Shown here in pieces: positions 31,105-43,100 of a stretch of 64,000 nt of DNA; position 1 is the stretch's first letter, and every line of letters begins with the position of its first letter. Under the pieces are notes generated by a model. That model was not told the origin of the DNA. It worked only from the letters and a program-made list of their open reading frames with translations, and did no database searches. The stretch is taken from assembly GCF_022605725.1 (NCBI RefSeq), contig NC_065560.1, positions 21,939,052-22,003,051 on the forward strand, written 5' to 3'. The stretch comes from Anthonomus grandis grandis. Taxonomy: Eukaryota > Arthropoda > Insecta > Coleoptera > Curculionidae. Made by a program: the position numbers and the translations under genes.

Positions 31105-34100
31105 GTAGGCCTCAAAAAAATATAACCTTACCTTAGTTTTTCTTATGTTTTTTCATTATTGTAGCTATCTAAAGTATCTGTGAGTGACACAAACCTTGGA
31201 GAAACAGATGAAGAAGCTCCTGAAAAATACAGTCCTGCCGAAGCCAGCCTTTTGGCCAAAATTATCCGAAAAGGTTTAGTAGAAAGCAAAAATGATATTG
31301 AGGTTCAGAGAAAAGACCCAAAGTCACCATTGTATTCTGTGAAAACTTTTGAGGCTTTAAATTTGTAAGTATCAATATTCTATAATATTTATTTATTTAT
31401 TTATCAACAGTAGATCTAACAAAGTACAATAGTTCCTTTTACTTACAATTCTAATACTAAACTACTTACTAGAATTCCAAATTATATAAGTTAAACCAAA
31501 AAAAACTTAACCCTTACTGCTAATAATATACGGTGCACCCATGTATTAAAAATACTGTGTGGGCACTCATATCCTAAAAAATCTCATGAGGTCAAGCTAT
31601 CGATATACAATTGCAAATAAAAAACAAAAGAGATATAATGTTATGACACTCCATAAAGAACAACACATATGCAAAATTATAAACCGGTGTGAAGTTAACA
31701 GCCAATTTGATTTTGCGTGAAGTTAGCAGCTATTTTTTGGCAGCCAAAATTTTATGTACAAACCTACTGCCTGAGGTAAAATACAATGTCTTTTTATCTT
31801 TTAAGAATTGGCAGTATTTTAACCCCAACCACTTTGCACCCATTTGGCGGGTATCTTATGCATAAATGCATTTTAATTAATAATGCATCTACTAAATTAT
31901 CAGGAATAGATTGAGTTTTACAATAATATTAAGCACACATACTTCCTAATTAATAACAAATTTTCATATCCCATTCATTACCCCTTACCACCCCTCTGAT
32001 GAGCGGTAAGGGGTAATGGATGGTATATGAAAATTTGTTATTAATTAGGGAGTATGTGTGCTAAATCTTATTTTGCAACTCAATTTCTTTTAAAAAACTG
32101 TCGATATGCACTATCACAGCCACTATGTAAACTTTTTAACTTGTCTCTTATTTCTGGAACATTTCCAGACATATGGAAGGAAGGTTATATTTCTCCTATT
32201 TTTAAATCAGGGTCGAGGGATGAGGTCAGTAATTATTGTAGTGTGTCCATAGTGTCGTCCATCCCCAAGGTTTTTGACAGCCTTATGTTTGCCCATTTAA
32301 ATTGGCAATGTAGAGAAATTATTGTTGAGGAACAGCATGGTTTTAGAGGTGGTCGGTCCACTCTTACAAATTTACTCATATATGACAACAAGTTGTCAGA
32401 TGCCTTGGAGAGGGGGTATCAAATTGATGCTGTATATACAGACTTCTCCAAGGCATTTGACAAGGTAAATCATTTGTTATTAATTGAAAAATTGAGAAAT
32501 ATAGGTTTTTTTTGATAGATTGCTAAAATGGTTGCTTAGCTTTCTTAGTGATAGAAAGCAAGTAATTAAACTTGATAATTTTATATCTAGGGTGATTGAA
32601 GTTTGTTCTGGAGTGCCACAAGGCGGACACTGCTCTCCTTTGCTATTTAGTTTGTTTGTTAATGACCTTAGGGATGTCTTGGAGTATTGTGAATTTTTAA
32701 TGTTTGCTGATGACCTCAAACTTTTCTTGGTTATTATGAATGAACTTGATATCAGCCTCTTACAGAAAGATCTTGATGGCCTTTCTCTGTGGTGCCAAAA
32801 TAATTTGTTGGATTTGAATATTAATAAATGCTTCCAAATTTCATTTCATAAGAAAAAAAGTAGGATACCATCATTTTACACAATTAACGTCCAGAAACTT
32901 CAATTAAAGGATGTTGCTAAGGATTTAGGAATACTGTTTGACACGAAATTAAACTTCTGCAATCATATAGACCAAATAGTAGTAAAAGCTAATAGAATGT
33001 TGGGTTTTACGCTTAGAAATTGTGAGGGGTTATCATTGCAGGCTGTCAAATCTGTATATGTGGGATTGGTACGATCACAGTTTGAGTATGGCTTAATTAT
33101 CTGGACTCCCCAGTATAATGTCTATAAGTCATTACTAAAGGGTGTGCAAAACAAATTTTTAAGATATTATAACTACATGTTTAATTTAGATCTTATTGCT
33201 AATCATGATTATTCCCAAATATTGAATTATGTTAAAGTTTTGTCTTTGGATAAAAGAAGAACAATGTTTGACATCTGTTTTATCTATAAGTTGTTGAATG
33301 GTATTATATCCTGTCCGGATTTACTTTCCCAAGTTAAATTTTCTATTCCTCAGAGAACACTTAGACAAAATAATTTATTTCATATTGGGTTCCATAGAAC
33401 CAATTTGTTTGTGTTTGTTTTTAGCGATTCATATGGGTCTTTTAAGGGTAGTTTAATGAAAATTTTGAATACTTAGTATTGTTCAATTAATATTTTTAAT
33501 TAATATGCTGTTTGATGGGTAAACCAACTGAGAATTTATGTTCCTAATCTATTAGTTAATACAAAGATATTTTTTTTTGTTTATTTACCTTAGAGTCTTT
33601 TTTTTTTAGTTAAGTACTTTAACTCTTAATAGTTTTAGTAAGGATTATTAATTATTGACATAACTGTATTTTATAATTTTTTTTTTGTAATGGGGGTTTA
33701 ATAAATAAAAAAAAAAAAAAAAATTCTTGCTGATAGAAAAAAATATTTATAAATTCATAAGGGTGAACCACCCCTCTGACGGGCGGTAAGGGGTAATGGA
33801 TGGTATATGAGAATTTGTTATTAATTAGGGAGCATGTGTGCCTAATATTATTGTACAACTCGATCTATTTCTGATAATTTAGTAGATGTGTTGTTAATTA
33901 AAATGCATTTATGCATAAGATACCCGCCAAATGGGTGCGAAGTGGTTGGGGTTAAAATACAGCCAATCCTTAAAAGATAAAAAGACATTGTATTTTAACT
34001 CAGGCAGTAGGTTTGTACATAAAATTTTGGCTGCCAAAAAATAGCTGCTAACTTCACGCAAAATCAAATTAGCTGCTGAAACTTTTGGCTGCCAAAAATT

Positions 34101-37100
34101 GGTGTTAACTTCACACTGGTAAATTATAAACTGAAATTCTGAACAAAAGGAAAAAATGTAAGATCATTCATCAAAGAATACCTTAGAAGGAAACAGATAA
34201 TTTTATTTATTTATTTAGAAAATGTACAGTACAAACATGTGTATAATCCTATCTTTAGATCTGAGTTTCACAAATTTGTTTCATGCACCTAGGTGTTTAC
34301 TTGTATGTGCAGAAGTTTATTATACATCATTCCTAATATCAAATTATGACACAAGTGAAATAATGTATTCCTGTAGCCATAACTTACTAACAATATTGAT
34401 TATTAATAACAAAATTTATATTCAATGATCATTGAAATAGTTTTACATTAACAATCCCCAAGAAATACCCATTTGATCTTAAACAATCTGACAACACATC
34501 ACAATAAATTACAAAAATTTTAACAGATTATTAATGTTTTTTGAAATAAATAATTTGACCTGCTTAATATATTGATAATAATTTTATAATTCTCTTATAC
34601 TATAGGTAGAAAATTATATATTTTTGGTGCAACTACAGATGCAAATCTCTGGTTACCAACAAACCTTCTAAAAGGGACAATCAACATATTATTATAATTA
34701 TTCCTGGTAGGATAAGCATGATCTACATGCTGTTTATTTTTATTTCTATTTATTTATTTATTTATTTATTTATTTATAATATGGGAAAACCCCATTAACT
34801 GTGAATTTTACAAAGCAATAATATTTACATAAACAACTGTCATAATCTAAACCTACTTAAAAAATTAATACCAAAGTAAAAAACACCTATACTACATATA
34901 CTAGAAACAACCCTAATAATTTATATGCAAGAATGTAAATACAAAATTTTATGCCCAATTATGAAGTAAGTGACCTCTTTAGATGCATTAAGGAACTTAA
35001 TGTTAAACACATCAATATTCGAATTGTTTAACAAATTCATATATCTATCCATAGGATTATTAATTCCATAGGATGTTCTGTGGAATGGAATGTTAAAGGT
35101 TACATTATGGCGCAACCCGTGATGAGGTGTCCACATTTAATGCCACTTTTTGCTAAGTTTAAATTAACCAATAAAATCTATTTTTGTTATAGTATATATG
35201 AGTGATGTATCCAACCTATTAGTTGATCAGGTCACCTTGTAGAACCTTTAATTATTGAATAAACAGTGATTTACTTTGAACAATAGCCTCTATTGTATAC
35301 ACAACAATAGATAAAAAGTAACAATACATTGGAATTTGTGGCTCGGACCTCGGCGATCGGACGCGAAATCAGGAGGCAGCAAACTACAGTCCAGTCAAAT
35401 TGGAAGTAATATCGAATTTCCAACTGCTGGGAAAGGAACCTAGAGATGTCTGGAAATAAAAAGTGTGGAGCCTGCTCTTTGGCTTTGGGTGATGATGAAA
35501 AACTATTTATTGCATGCGACAGCTGTAGAACTAGAATCCACCTAGTAGAAAAATGCTCTGGTTTGTCTTCTTCTGAAATTCGAGCTGTTGTGTTGCAGAA
35601 AAGACTGCTTATGTATTTTTGTGACACATGCCGAGATGCTTTTAAAAGTGTTCCTATGTTTGTCCGTAAATTTGCTCAGATGGAAGAAGAAATAAACTTA
35701 AAAATAAGATTGTAACTTTGGAGAATAGTAAATCCCAGGACATTCCCAATTCAGTTTGTTATAGGTCCAACAGCGTTTGGTAAGAGCAAATAATCTTATG
35801 ATTTACAATGTTCCAGAATCTACATCGACTAATTTGAACGATCGTATATTACACGACAAAAATCTGGTTCAAGAGGTATTTCAGAAGCTAGGTCTGCAGC
35901 AAGAAGTTGAAACCATAAGTCGTGTACTTAGGGTAGGTAAAGTTTCTAATCGCACTAGACCGGTTAAACTGATATGCACTGCTACTACTGTTAAGACGGC
36001 CCTTAAATGTAAGGGTAAGCTTCGTGGGATGCCATACAAACTGTCTAATGACCAGACTAAGATGGAACAGGATGCATATAAGGAATCTAAGAAGTCTTTA
36101 TTAGATAGAAAATCTGCTGGTGAGGAAAACCTGATTATTCAGTATCGTAGAGGTGTTCCAGTGGTTGTAGAGTCCAAACAAGAAAACTTGCTTCAACCCC
36201 ATTAACTGTGTTTTTCCAAAATGTTGGAGGTCTTCGTACGAAGATTCAACCAATGCTCAGTAGTATTATGTCCTGTTCTTATGATATAATTATATTGGTG
36301 GAGAGCAATTTGAATGACAGTATTGTAGATGCTGAACTGACATGCAAGGGTTTCAGGGTCTTCAGATGTGACAGAAGCTATCGAACTAGCAGTAAGTTGA
36401 GTGGAGGTGGTATTCTGATATTTGTCAGTGATAGTATACAATCACAGTGCATTTTTATTCAAGAGGACCGTATTGAGCAAATTCTGATTCTATGCCAGTG
36501 TAATGGGACTAAGTTCATTATTGGTGATGTTTATATACCTCCACAATCACCTCAGGATACTTATATCTGGCATTGTCAAACCATGGAGTGTGTTACTACT
36601 CAATATGCCAACCTAAATGTATATCTGTTTGGAGATTACAACCTACCAAGGGCTGCATGGGCCAATAACGAGCATGGTCTCCTGGTTCAATGCCCAAGAG
36701 GTGACCCAGCTTTAGATGTTGCACAAAGATTTGGTTATTTAAAATTTTATCAATGTAACTTGATTCCTAATGATAGAAATGTATTTTTAGATCTGGTTTT
36801 TTCTAATGTTAAGGATTTAAATGTTCTTAAAGCTTCTGAACCTCTTTTTGAAGGTAATTTTCATCATATTGGATATGAGTGTCATTTGGATATTTCAACA
36901 GCAAATAACTCAATTTTTTCAAATCTAGCTTATGAAGAATTTTTTTATGATTTCCGAAACGGTAACTACAATGAGCTTAATATCTTTCTATCCTCAATTA
37001 ATTGGAACGAGTGTTTATCTCATAGTGATCTTAACTTATCAATCAGCGTTTTTTATGAATATCTCTCTATGGGGATTGCATATTTTATTCCTTTCAAAAT

Positions 37101-40100
37101 GCTTTCATTGTATATTTTGAATATTCTTTAAATGATCTTCAAATGTTTTTCCCAGTATGATGACGTCATCCAGATAAACTAAACATGATTCCCAAATCAT
37201 TCCACATATAACTGTTTTCATAAGTCTCTCAAAGGTAGCTGGAGCATTGCAGAGACCAAAGGGCATGACTGCAAGCTGCCAAAGTCCTGTTCCAGTCGAG
37301 AATGTGGTCTTGTCATTATCTTCTAGGTGCATCTTTATCTGCCAGTATCCACTCTTTAGATCAAGTGTTAACCATTGTGAACCTGATAGCGTGTCCAGGG
37401 TGTCGTCAATTCTTGGTAGGGGATAACTGTCTTTCTTGGTAATGTCATTCAGTCGCCGATAGTCTACACAAAATCTAGTGGATCCATCCTTTTTCTTCAC
37501 TAGCACAACTGGAGATGTCCAAGGACTTTGAGAAGGTTCTATCACTCCTTGTGTCATCATTTCTTGAAGCATTGAGGAAACTTCTCCTTGTTTAGCTATC
37601 GGAATTCTTCGAGGTGCTTGTTTAATCAGAGCATTGTCTCCAGTGTTAATTCAATGCTGCACCAAATCAGTTCTTCCCAGGTCATTATCGTGCCAGGAAA
37701 ACACATCTTGATTTTCTTCAAGAAGACGTCGCAATTTACTACACTGGTCCATGGTTAAATTGGCAGAAGATTCTTCAAATAGGTTTTGTAAACATACAGG
37801 AAAAGGTCTGTTTGGATAACGACTTCTATCAGCATTTTTCATGACTACCACTACTTTAGAGCATACACCAATATTCTCTCCTTGTTTCAGGTGTTGATCA
37901 TATCCTTTTAAATTTTAACTTAACGACTCTGCTATTTACTTTATCTTCATATAGGTGGTGCATAAAAATCTCTTCATTTCTCGTCGTCAATGTCCGGTTA
38001 TATACATCCATTTTAAACTGCTGAGCATTCATAACATCTATTCCTAATATGACATCATCCATGATTTCTGCCACTAGTACTGGCTGTTGGAATGTTGTTA
38101 AGCCAATGGTGACTGTAGCTTCATGATGAATCAGGATCCTTTTTCCATTTGCAGACTGCAGAATTTAATTGGGTGGTGCTGAAAGCCTACAGTGTGCTAC
38201 GATGTTCGGTTTCACGATAGTATGACTTGATCCTGTATCCACTACCATCTCACATTCACGGTCGCATATTTTTCCCGGTACTACCAAGCTCTCTCCAGGA
38301 TGTGGCAGCCGGTTTAGTCTTATACGTGGGGCTTGGTAGCACCCAGCCAGCTTAAAGTTGAAGTTTTCCTGGTTCCTTGGATCTATTAATGGCTTGGGGC
38401 ATTGACGTTTAAGGTGCCCCTCCTCATTGCAATTCCAGCATTGCAATGGTCATTTAGGTTTCGTCGCTAATAATGATTCATCATCTTCTTTAGGCGGTCT
38501 TCGAGATCACTTTCCGAAGTTCTGATTTGTCTTATTAGTGTCTGCCTTCTAGTGCTTGAAAAGCTGCCTCATACTCTAGTCCATGGGCCAAAGCTTCTGA
38601 AATACTTTTATGATGAGCCATCCTTAGAGCGTGGTTAGTATCTGGATCTTGAACTCCGTCAATAAAACAATTTAAAGAAATTTGTTCTCGGAACTCTTTT
38701 GGGGCTGAAGGGTAAGCCAAATTTACTAATCGAGCAACATCGGCCTCAAACTGTTGGAGTCCTTCCTCGGGTTGTTGTCTTCTAGATTTCAATTGAGCCT
38801 GGTACACTCGTTGTAGATGGGCTTCACCGTATCTCATCTCTAAGGTACGCACCAGTACGTCGAAATTGAGCTGATCCTCAGATGGCACCATTCTTAATAT
38901 TTCTGTAGCTTCTCCACTAAGGCTTAGCTTAAGATTGATTGCCTTTTCTTCGTTATCCCAGCGATTTCCCCTAGCAGCAGCCTCAAATTGATTCAAATAG
39001 GTACTCCATGCTTCTTTTCCGTCGAATTTTGGTGGCTTTACATTCATCATTGTTTGCATTCCAGGATCGGGATGAAAAGGAATCCGTTTTAATTCCATCT
39101 CTAGTTCTTGGATCTTTTTTTGTACTTGACGAGTTATAAAGTACTCGTAATACCCTAGAATATAAATTCAATATCTTTACCTACAAAATGGTGGTGCATT
39201 TAATAATAGCGACAGCGATAATTTCGATAAAAGTTTGTCTTGTTTTTTTTTTTTGTTGACAGAGACAAAAATATCAGTGCGAAAACCAATATCACTGTGC
39301 AGTTAAAATATTCTCATTTAGTTTTCGGTTTTAGTGGTAGTAGTTTAACATGGTCAATTCTCGTCCATTGGAAGAAAAAGTCGAAGCGATTTTTATTTAC
39401 GGTGCAACGCGTAACTTTCACGAAACCGAAAGAGTTTTCAATGATCGTTTCCCGAATAGTCCTGTTTGTAGAAAGTATTTACGGGAGCTCGTATCTAAAA
39501 TTACTACTACTACTAACTACTGGTAGTGTAAACAACAAAAAGCCCCCAGGACGTCCATCCATTTTGGAAGAAAAGCAAGTTCAAATAATTGGTGAGATGA
39601 TATTCACCAACAATCAACTTCCTTCGTCGCGAATGAACAAGAGGTTTGTCCTTCTGCTGTATGGCGACTTTGGAAAAGGAATAAGTATTATCCGTACAAA
39701 ATCCAAGATGACCCTGATCGAAGACCAGCATTCTGCAAAAGTATGACGGAAACCATTGCACGGCATCCTACCTATCTCCATAACATTTGTTTTAGTCATG
39801 AATGTATATTTTTTCTCAACGGCAATGTTCATAGCAATGACAAAATTGTCGTTATTGGAGTGACATTAATCTTCACGTCCGCCGGGAAACTCATACTCAT
39901 TATCCATAAAAAATAAACGTTTGGGCAGGGATATTGGGAAACCATATTATGGGGCTCTATTCATCGAACAAAATTTAACAGAGGAACTGTATTTGGATAT
40001 TCCGGTAAATACTATGAACAGAGGGTTCAGGGAGAATCACCGAAATTTCGAAAAACGAATCCAAATGAATTCGATATGGACATTGTATTCCAGCAAGATG

Positions 40101-43100
40101 GAGCTCCACCACACTATTCCAGACAAGTTCGGAACTATTTAGATAACAGTTTCCCCGGTCATTGGATTAGCCGTCGAGGACCTGTGGAATGGCCAGCTCG
40201 CTCGCCAGATTTGACACCTCTCGACTTTTTTTTATGGGGCTATTTGAAGCAAAAGATGTACGAAATTGAACCTGATTCATTACTGGATTTACGACATACA
40301 ATAACGAATATTTGTAGAAATATCGATGTTAGTGTATTTGAAAATGCTCAGTGTGAAATTTCGGACCGACTATTCTTCAATTTCAAGGCAACCATCTTCT
40401 TAATTGAACTCAATGTATTTATTCGATATGTCAAGTTTAATGTTAATGTATTCAGGTAATTATTAAATGTACTACCATTTTGTAGTAGGTAAAGATATTG
40501 AATTTATTTTCTAAGGTTTTAAAGTACTCATCAGGAGCTTCAAAACGATGTGCCACATGATCATCCTTTCTATTTAATTTTTTTTCCAAGATGGCGCCCA
40601 GCAGCCATCAACCAATTTTCATCTGTCAATTTTGCTTTAAAACATTTATTTATTCATCAATTGCATTACCTTAAGTTTCAATATTTTGAATTTATTCGTT
40701 CAAAAAATATAGAGGGGGGAACATTAAAGAAAAGCACTGTATATGAATGGAGCTAAAGAAGTTTTACTTTAGTCGTGTGGTCTCAAGCGCACTAATTTTT
40801 TTATATAGCGAATCATGTTTTTCTCTTTTTACAGATGTTGCGGTTATTGCAATATTAATACCTTTTAACTAAATACATTTACTGTCGCTAACGGAATAAA
40901 TTATTTTTAAAAAATTATGTAATTTTATTAATATATATATATTTTTTGTGATATTCTTTGATGTACACATATTGTTTAAATAGTCAATGAGATCAATGAA
41001 ACGAGGAAAATGGTTCCAGCGAAAGTAATAAATAATGTTATTAAACATAATTATACAGTGGTATGTGGATGTGCAAGTTGGAACAAATTCATTTAAAATT
41101 CAGGGGTTCATTTAAAAAAAACGCTCACAAACGTCGATTTTTTTGATGATGAATTTTTGTATACAGGATGACCGTTCCACGCTTCCAGAAAACAGACCAT
41201 TAGATATTTTGCTCGATTTACAAGAAAATCCACATAAATTAACTCGACAAGTTACTGCAGATCAGTCGGTTAGTAAATCATGTATTCTAAAATATTTGCA
41301 TAGGAATGAATGGCATTCATATAAAATTCATTTAATTCAGGAGCTTATTGAAAATGATCACATCCGCAGAATAGAGTTTTGCTAAATAATAATGAATAAA
41401 TGTAATGCAAACCCACAATTTTTAAGTAAGATTGTTTTTTTTTTCCGACGAGGGCAAAATTTTCGTTATTGGGCACCAGAAAATCCATATTGGAGTATGG
41501 AAAGTCACACACAATTTCCAAAGAAGTTAAACGTATGAGCCGGAATTGTGAGTACGTCAATTGTGGGTCCCTATTTTATCGGGGCGCACTTACCTCTGAA
41601 AAATATTTAGGGTTGCTCAAAATCAGATAGTACCTAGTTTAATTGCACTTTATCCAAATGGTGAAAACCCATTTATACTGGATGGATTGGAAGAGGGGGT
41701 TTTATTGAATGGCCAGCGAGGTCGCCAGATTTAATCCCATTGCATTTTCATTTATGGAGTTATCTAAAATCTAAAGTTTATTTTGATAAACCTGAAAGTT
41801 TAGAAGAATTAAAAAATAGAATTAGAGCCGAAATACAACAAATCCGGCTTCAAACAACAAGTAAAGTATTACAAAGATTTGAATATCGACTTGGTTATGT
41901 TAAGTAATGGCTTATTAGTTAATGGTCAACAATTTGAACTTTTATTTTAATTTTTTTGTTTTGTTTTTTTTTCTTATCTGTTTCAAAAATTTATGGTTGT
42001 TTATAAAAAATTTAATCGCAAATTTCTTAATAAATATTGAGGAAGGACGTCCGTCCAAGGGAAAAAGGGCACACAGAAGCAAAATTAAACAGCACGTTAT
42101 TTTTTTTAAACAAGTTTAATATTAATTATTTAATGACAATAAGTATATAATTAGGGTTACAAAATAATTATAATTATGCAAAAAAAATAAACTTAAAAAA
42201 CAAACCAAAACAAAAACTTATGAAATAACAAACCAAAAATAAACTAAACTAGTACATACATACATATAAAGATTTTTGTAAGAAATATAAATAATATGTA
42301 AATATTTTGGAACACATGTACAAATTAAGATCATTGTTTATGTTTAAAATATTCTAATAAAGACGTTTGTCGATTTTTTTTGTCAAGCAAAGTATCTTGG
42401 AAATGAAGATCAAGCTTAGATAGTAAATTTAGAGCAGATAGGTCACCCCTAGCCTGAGTGAAGCGTTTTAACTGTTGCGTCATATTAAAAGCCTGTTGAT
42501 AGATAGTCAATTCCTCTTCTTCCTCAACGTGTTCCTCTTCTGACTCATCGGATGATACCACTACTTCCTCTTGATTCGAAACCTCCAGAGGAAGGTCATC
42601 AATTTGCTCCAATATTAAATCATTGTCTACATTAAAAAATTCGTTGATATCATTATTGTTTATCATTCCAAAATTATCCTTATTCCTCAACATTTGAGCT
42701 AAAAGTAACAATGGAATGTCGTCTTCATTTTCCCAGATTTCCAGGTTTTCTGCTCTATTTTCTGAACTATTAGAGTGTGTAATGTCAGACTTAATAAAGC
42801 AATTTTGAACCGTTTTCTTTGTCACTTGGTCCCATGCAATGTTTATAAAGTAAAAGCATCTAGGACGTGTATTTTTCTGGCTAATTCTTGGGCTGATTCA
42901 GCAGTATTTATGGCTAATAAAAGTTTTTTAATAATGATTGTCCTAAAAAATGTTTTAAAACTCTTAATAATGCCCTGCTCTAAACGCTGTACAATAGAAG
43001 TGCAGTTTGGAGGCAAAAAAATCAATTTAATATTTTCAATCTTATATCCTTTGGGTGACAACATGCATTGTCGAGAAATAATAAAATTTCTCGTTTTTCA

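Larger units (their letters stand above)
31683..34120. mobile_element. Foldback-type element with 9-bp duplication, LINE in its centre
   Basis: The ends read ACCGGTGTGAAGTTAACA and, inverted at the right, ACCAGTGTGAAGTTAACA. Long arms of about 330 bp are inverted copies (31683-32005 against 33790-34120). Flanks are AAATTATAA at 31674-31682 and 34121-34129, a perfect 9-bp duplication. The arms originally met in a hairpin centred near 32000 (ATTACCCCTTACC...GGTAAGGGGTAAT). A 5'-truncated LINE now splits the centre. No transposase inside. The sequence is unlike the 1884-4127 element, but the architecture is the same. Confidence 0.88.
35270..37105 (+). mobile_element. LINE 5' half (ORF1 plus endonuclease)
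   Basis: Plus-strand 5' part of a two-ORF non-LTR element: a PHD-like ORF1 and the endonuclease of ORF2. It is cut at about 37105 where the opposite-strand gypsy-3 pol begins. The RT half is not present next to it. Confidence 0.75.
37106..40640 (-). mobile_element. Ty3/gypsy element (gypsy-3) with mariner inside
   Basis: Minus-strand gag (39130-38535, with probable N-terminal codons beyond the mariner at about 40520-40600), zinc knuckle plus protease (38446-38165) and RT start (37851-37105). Everything after the YLDD region is lost. It differs from gypsy-1 and gypsy-2. A mariner-like element splits the start of gag. LTRs were not located; the right limit is approximate. Confidence 0.75.
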
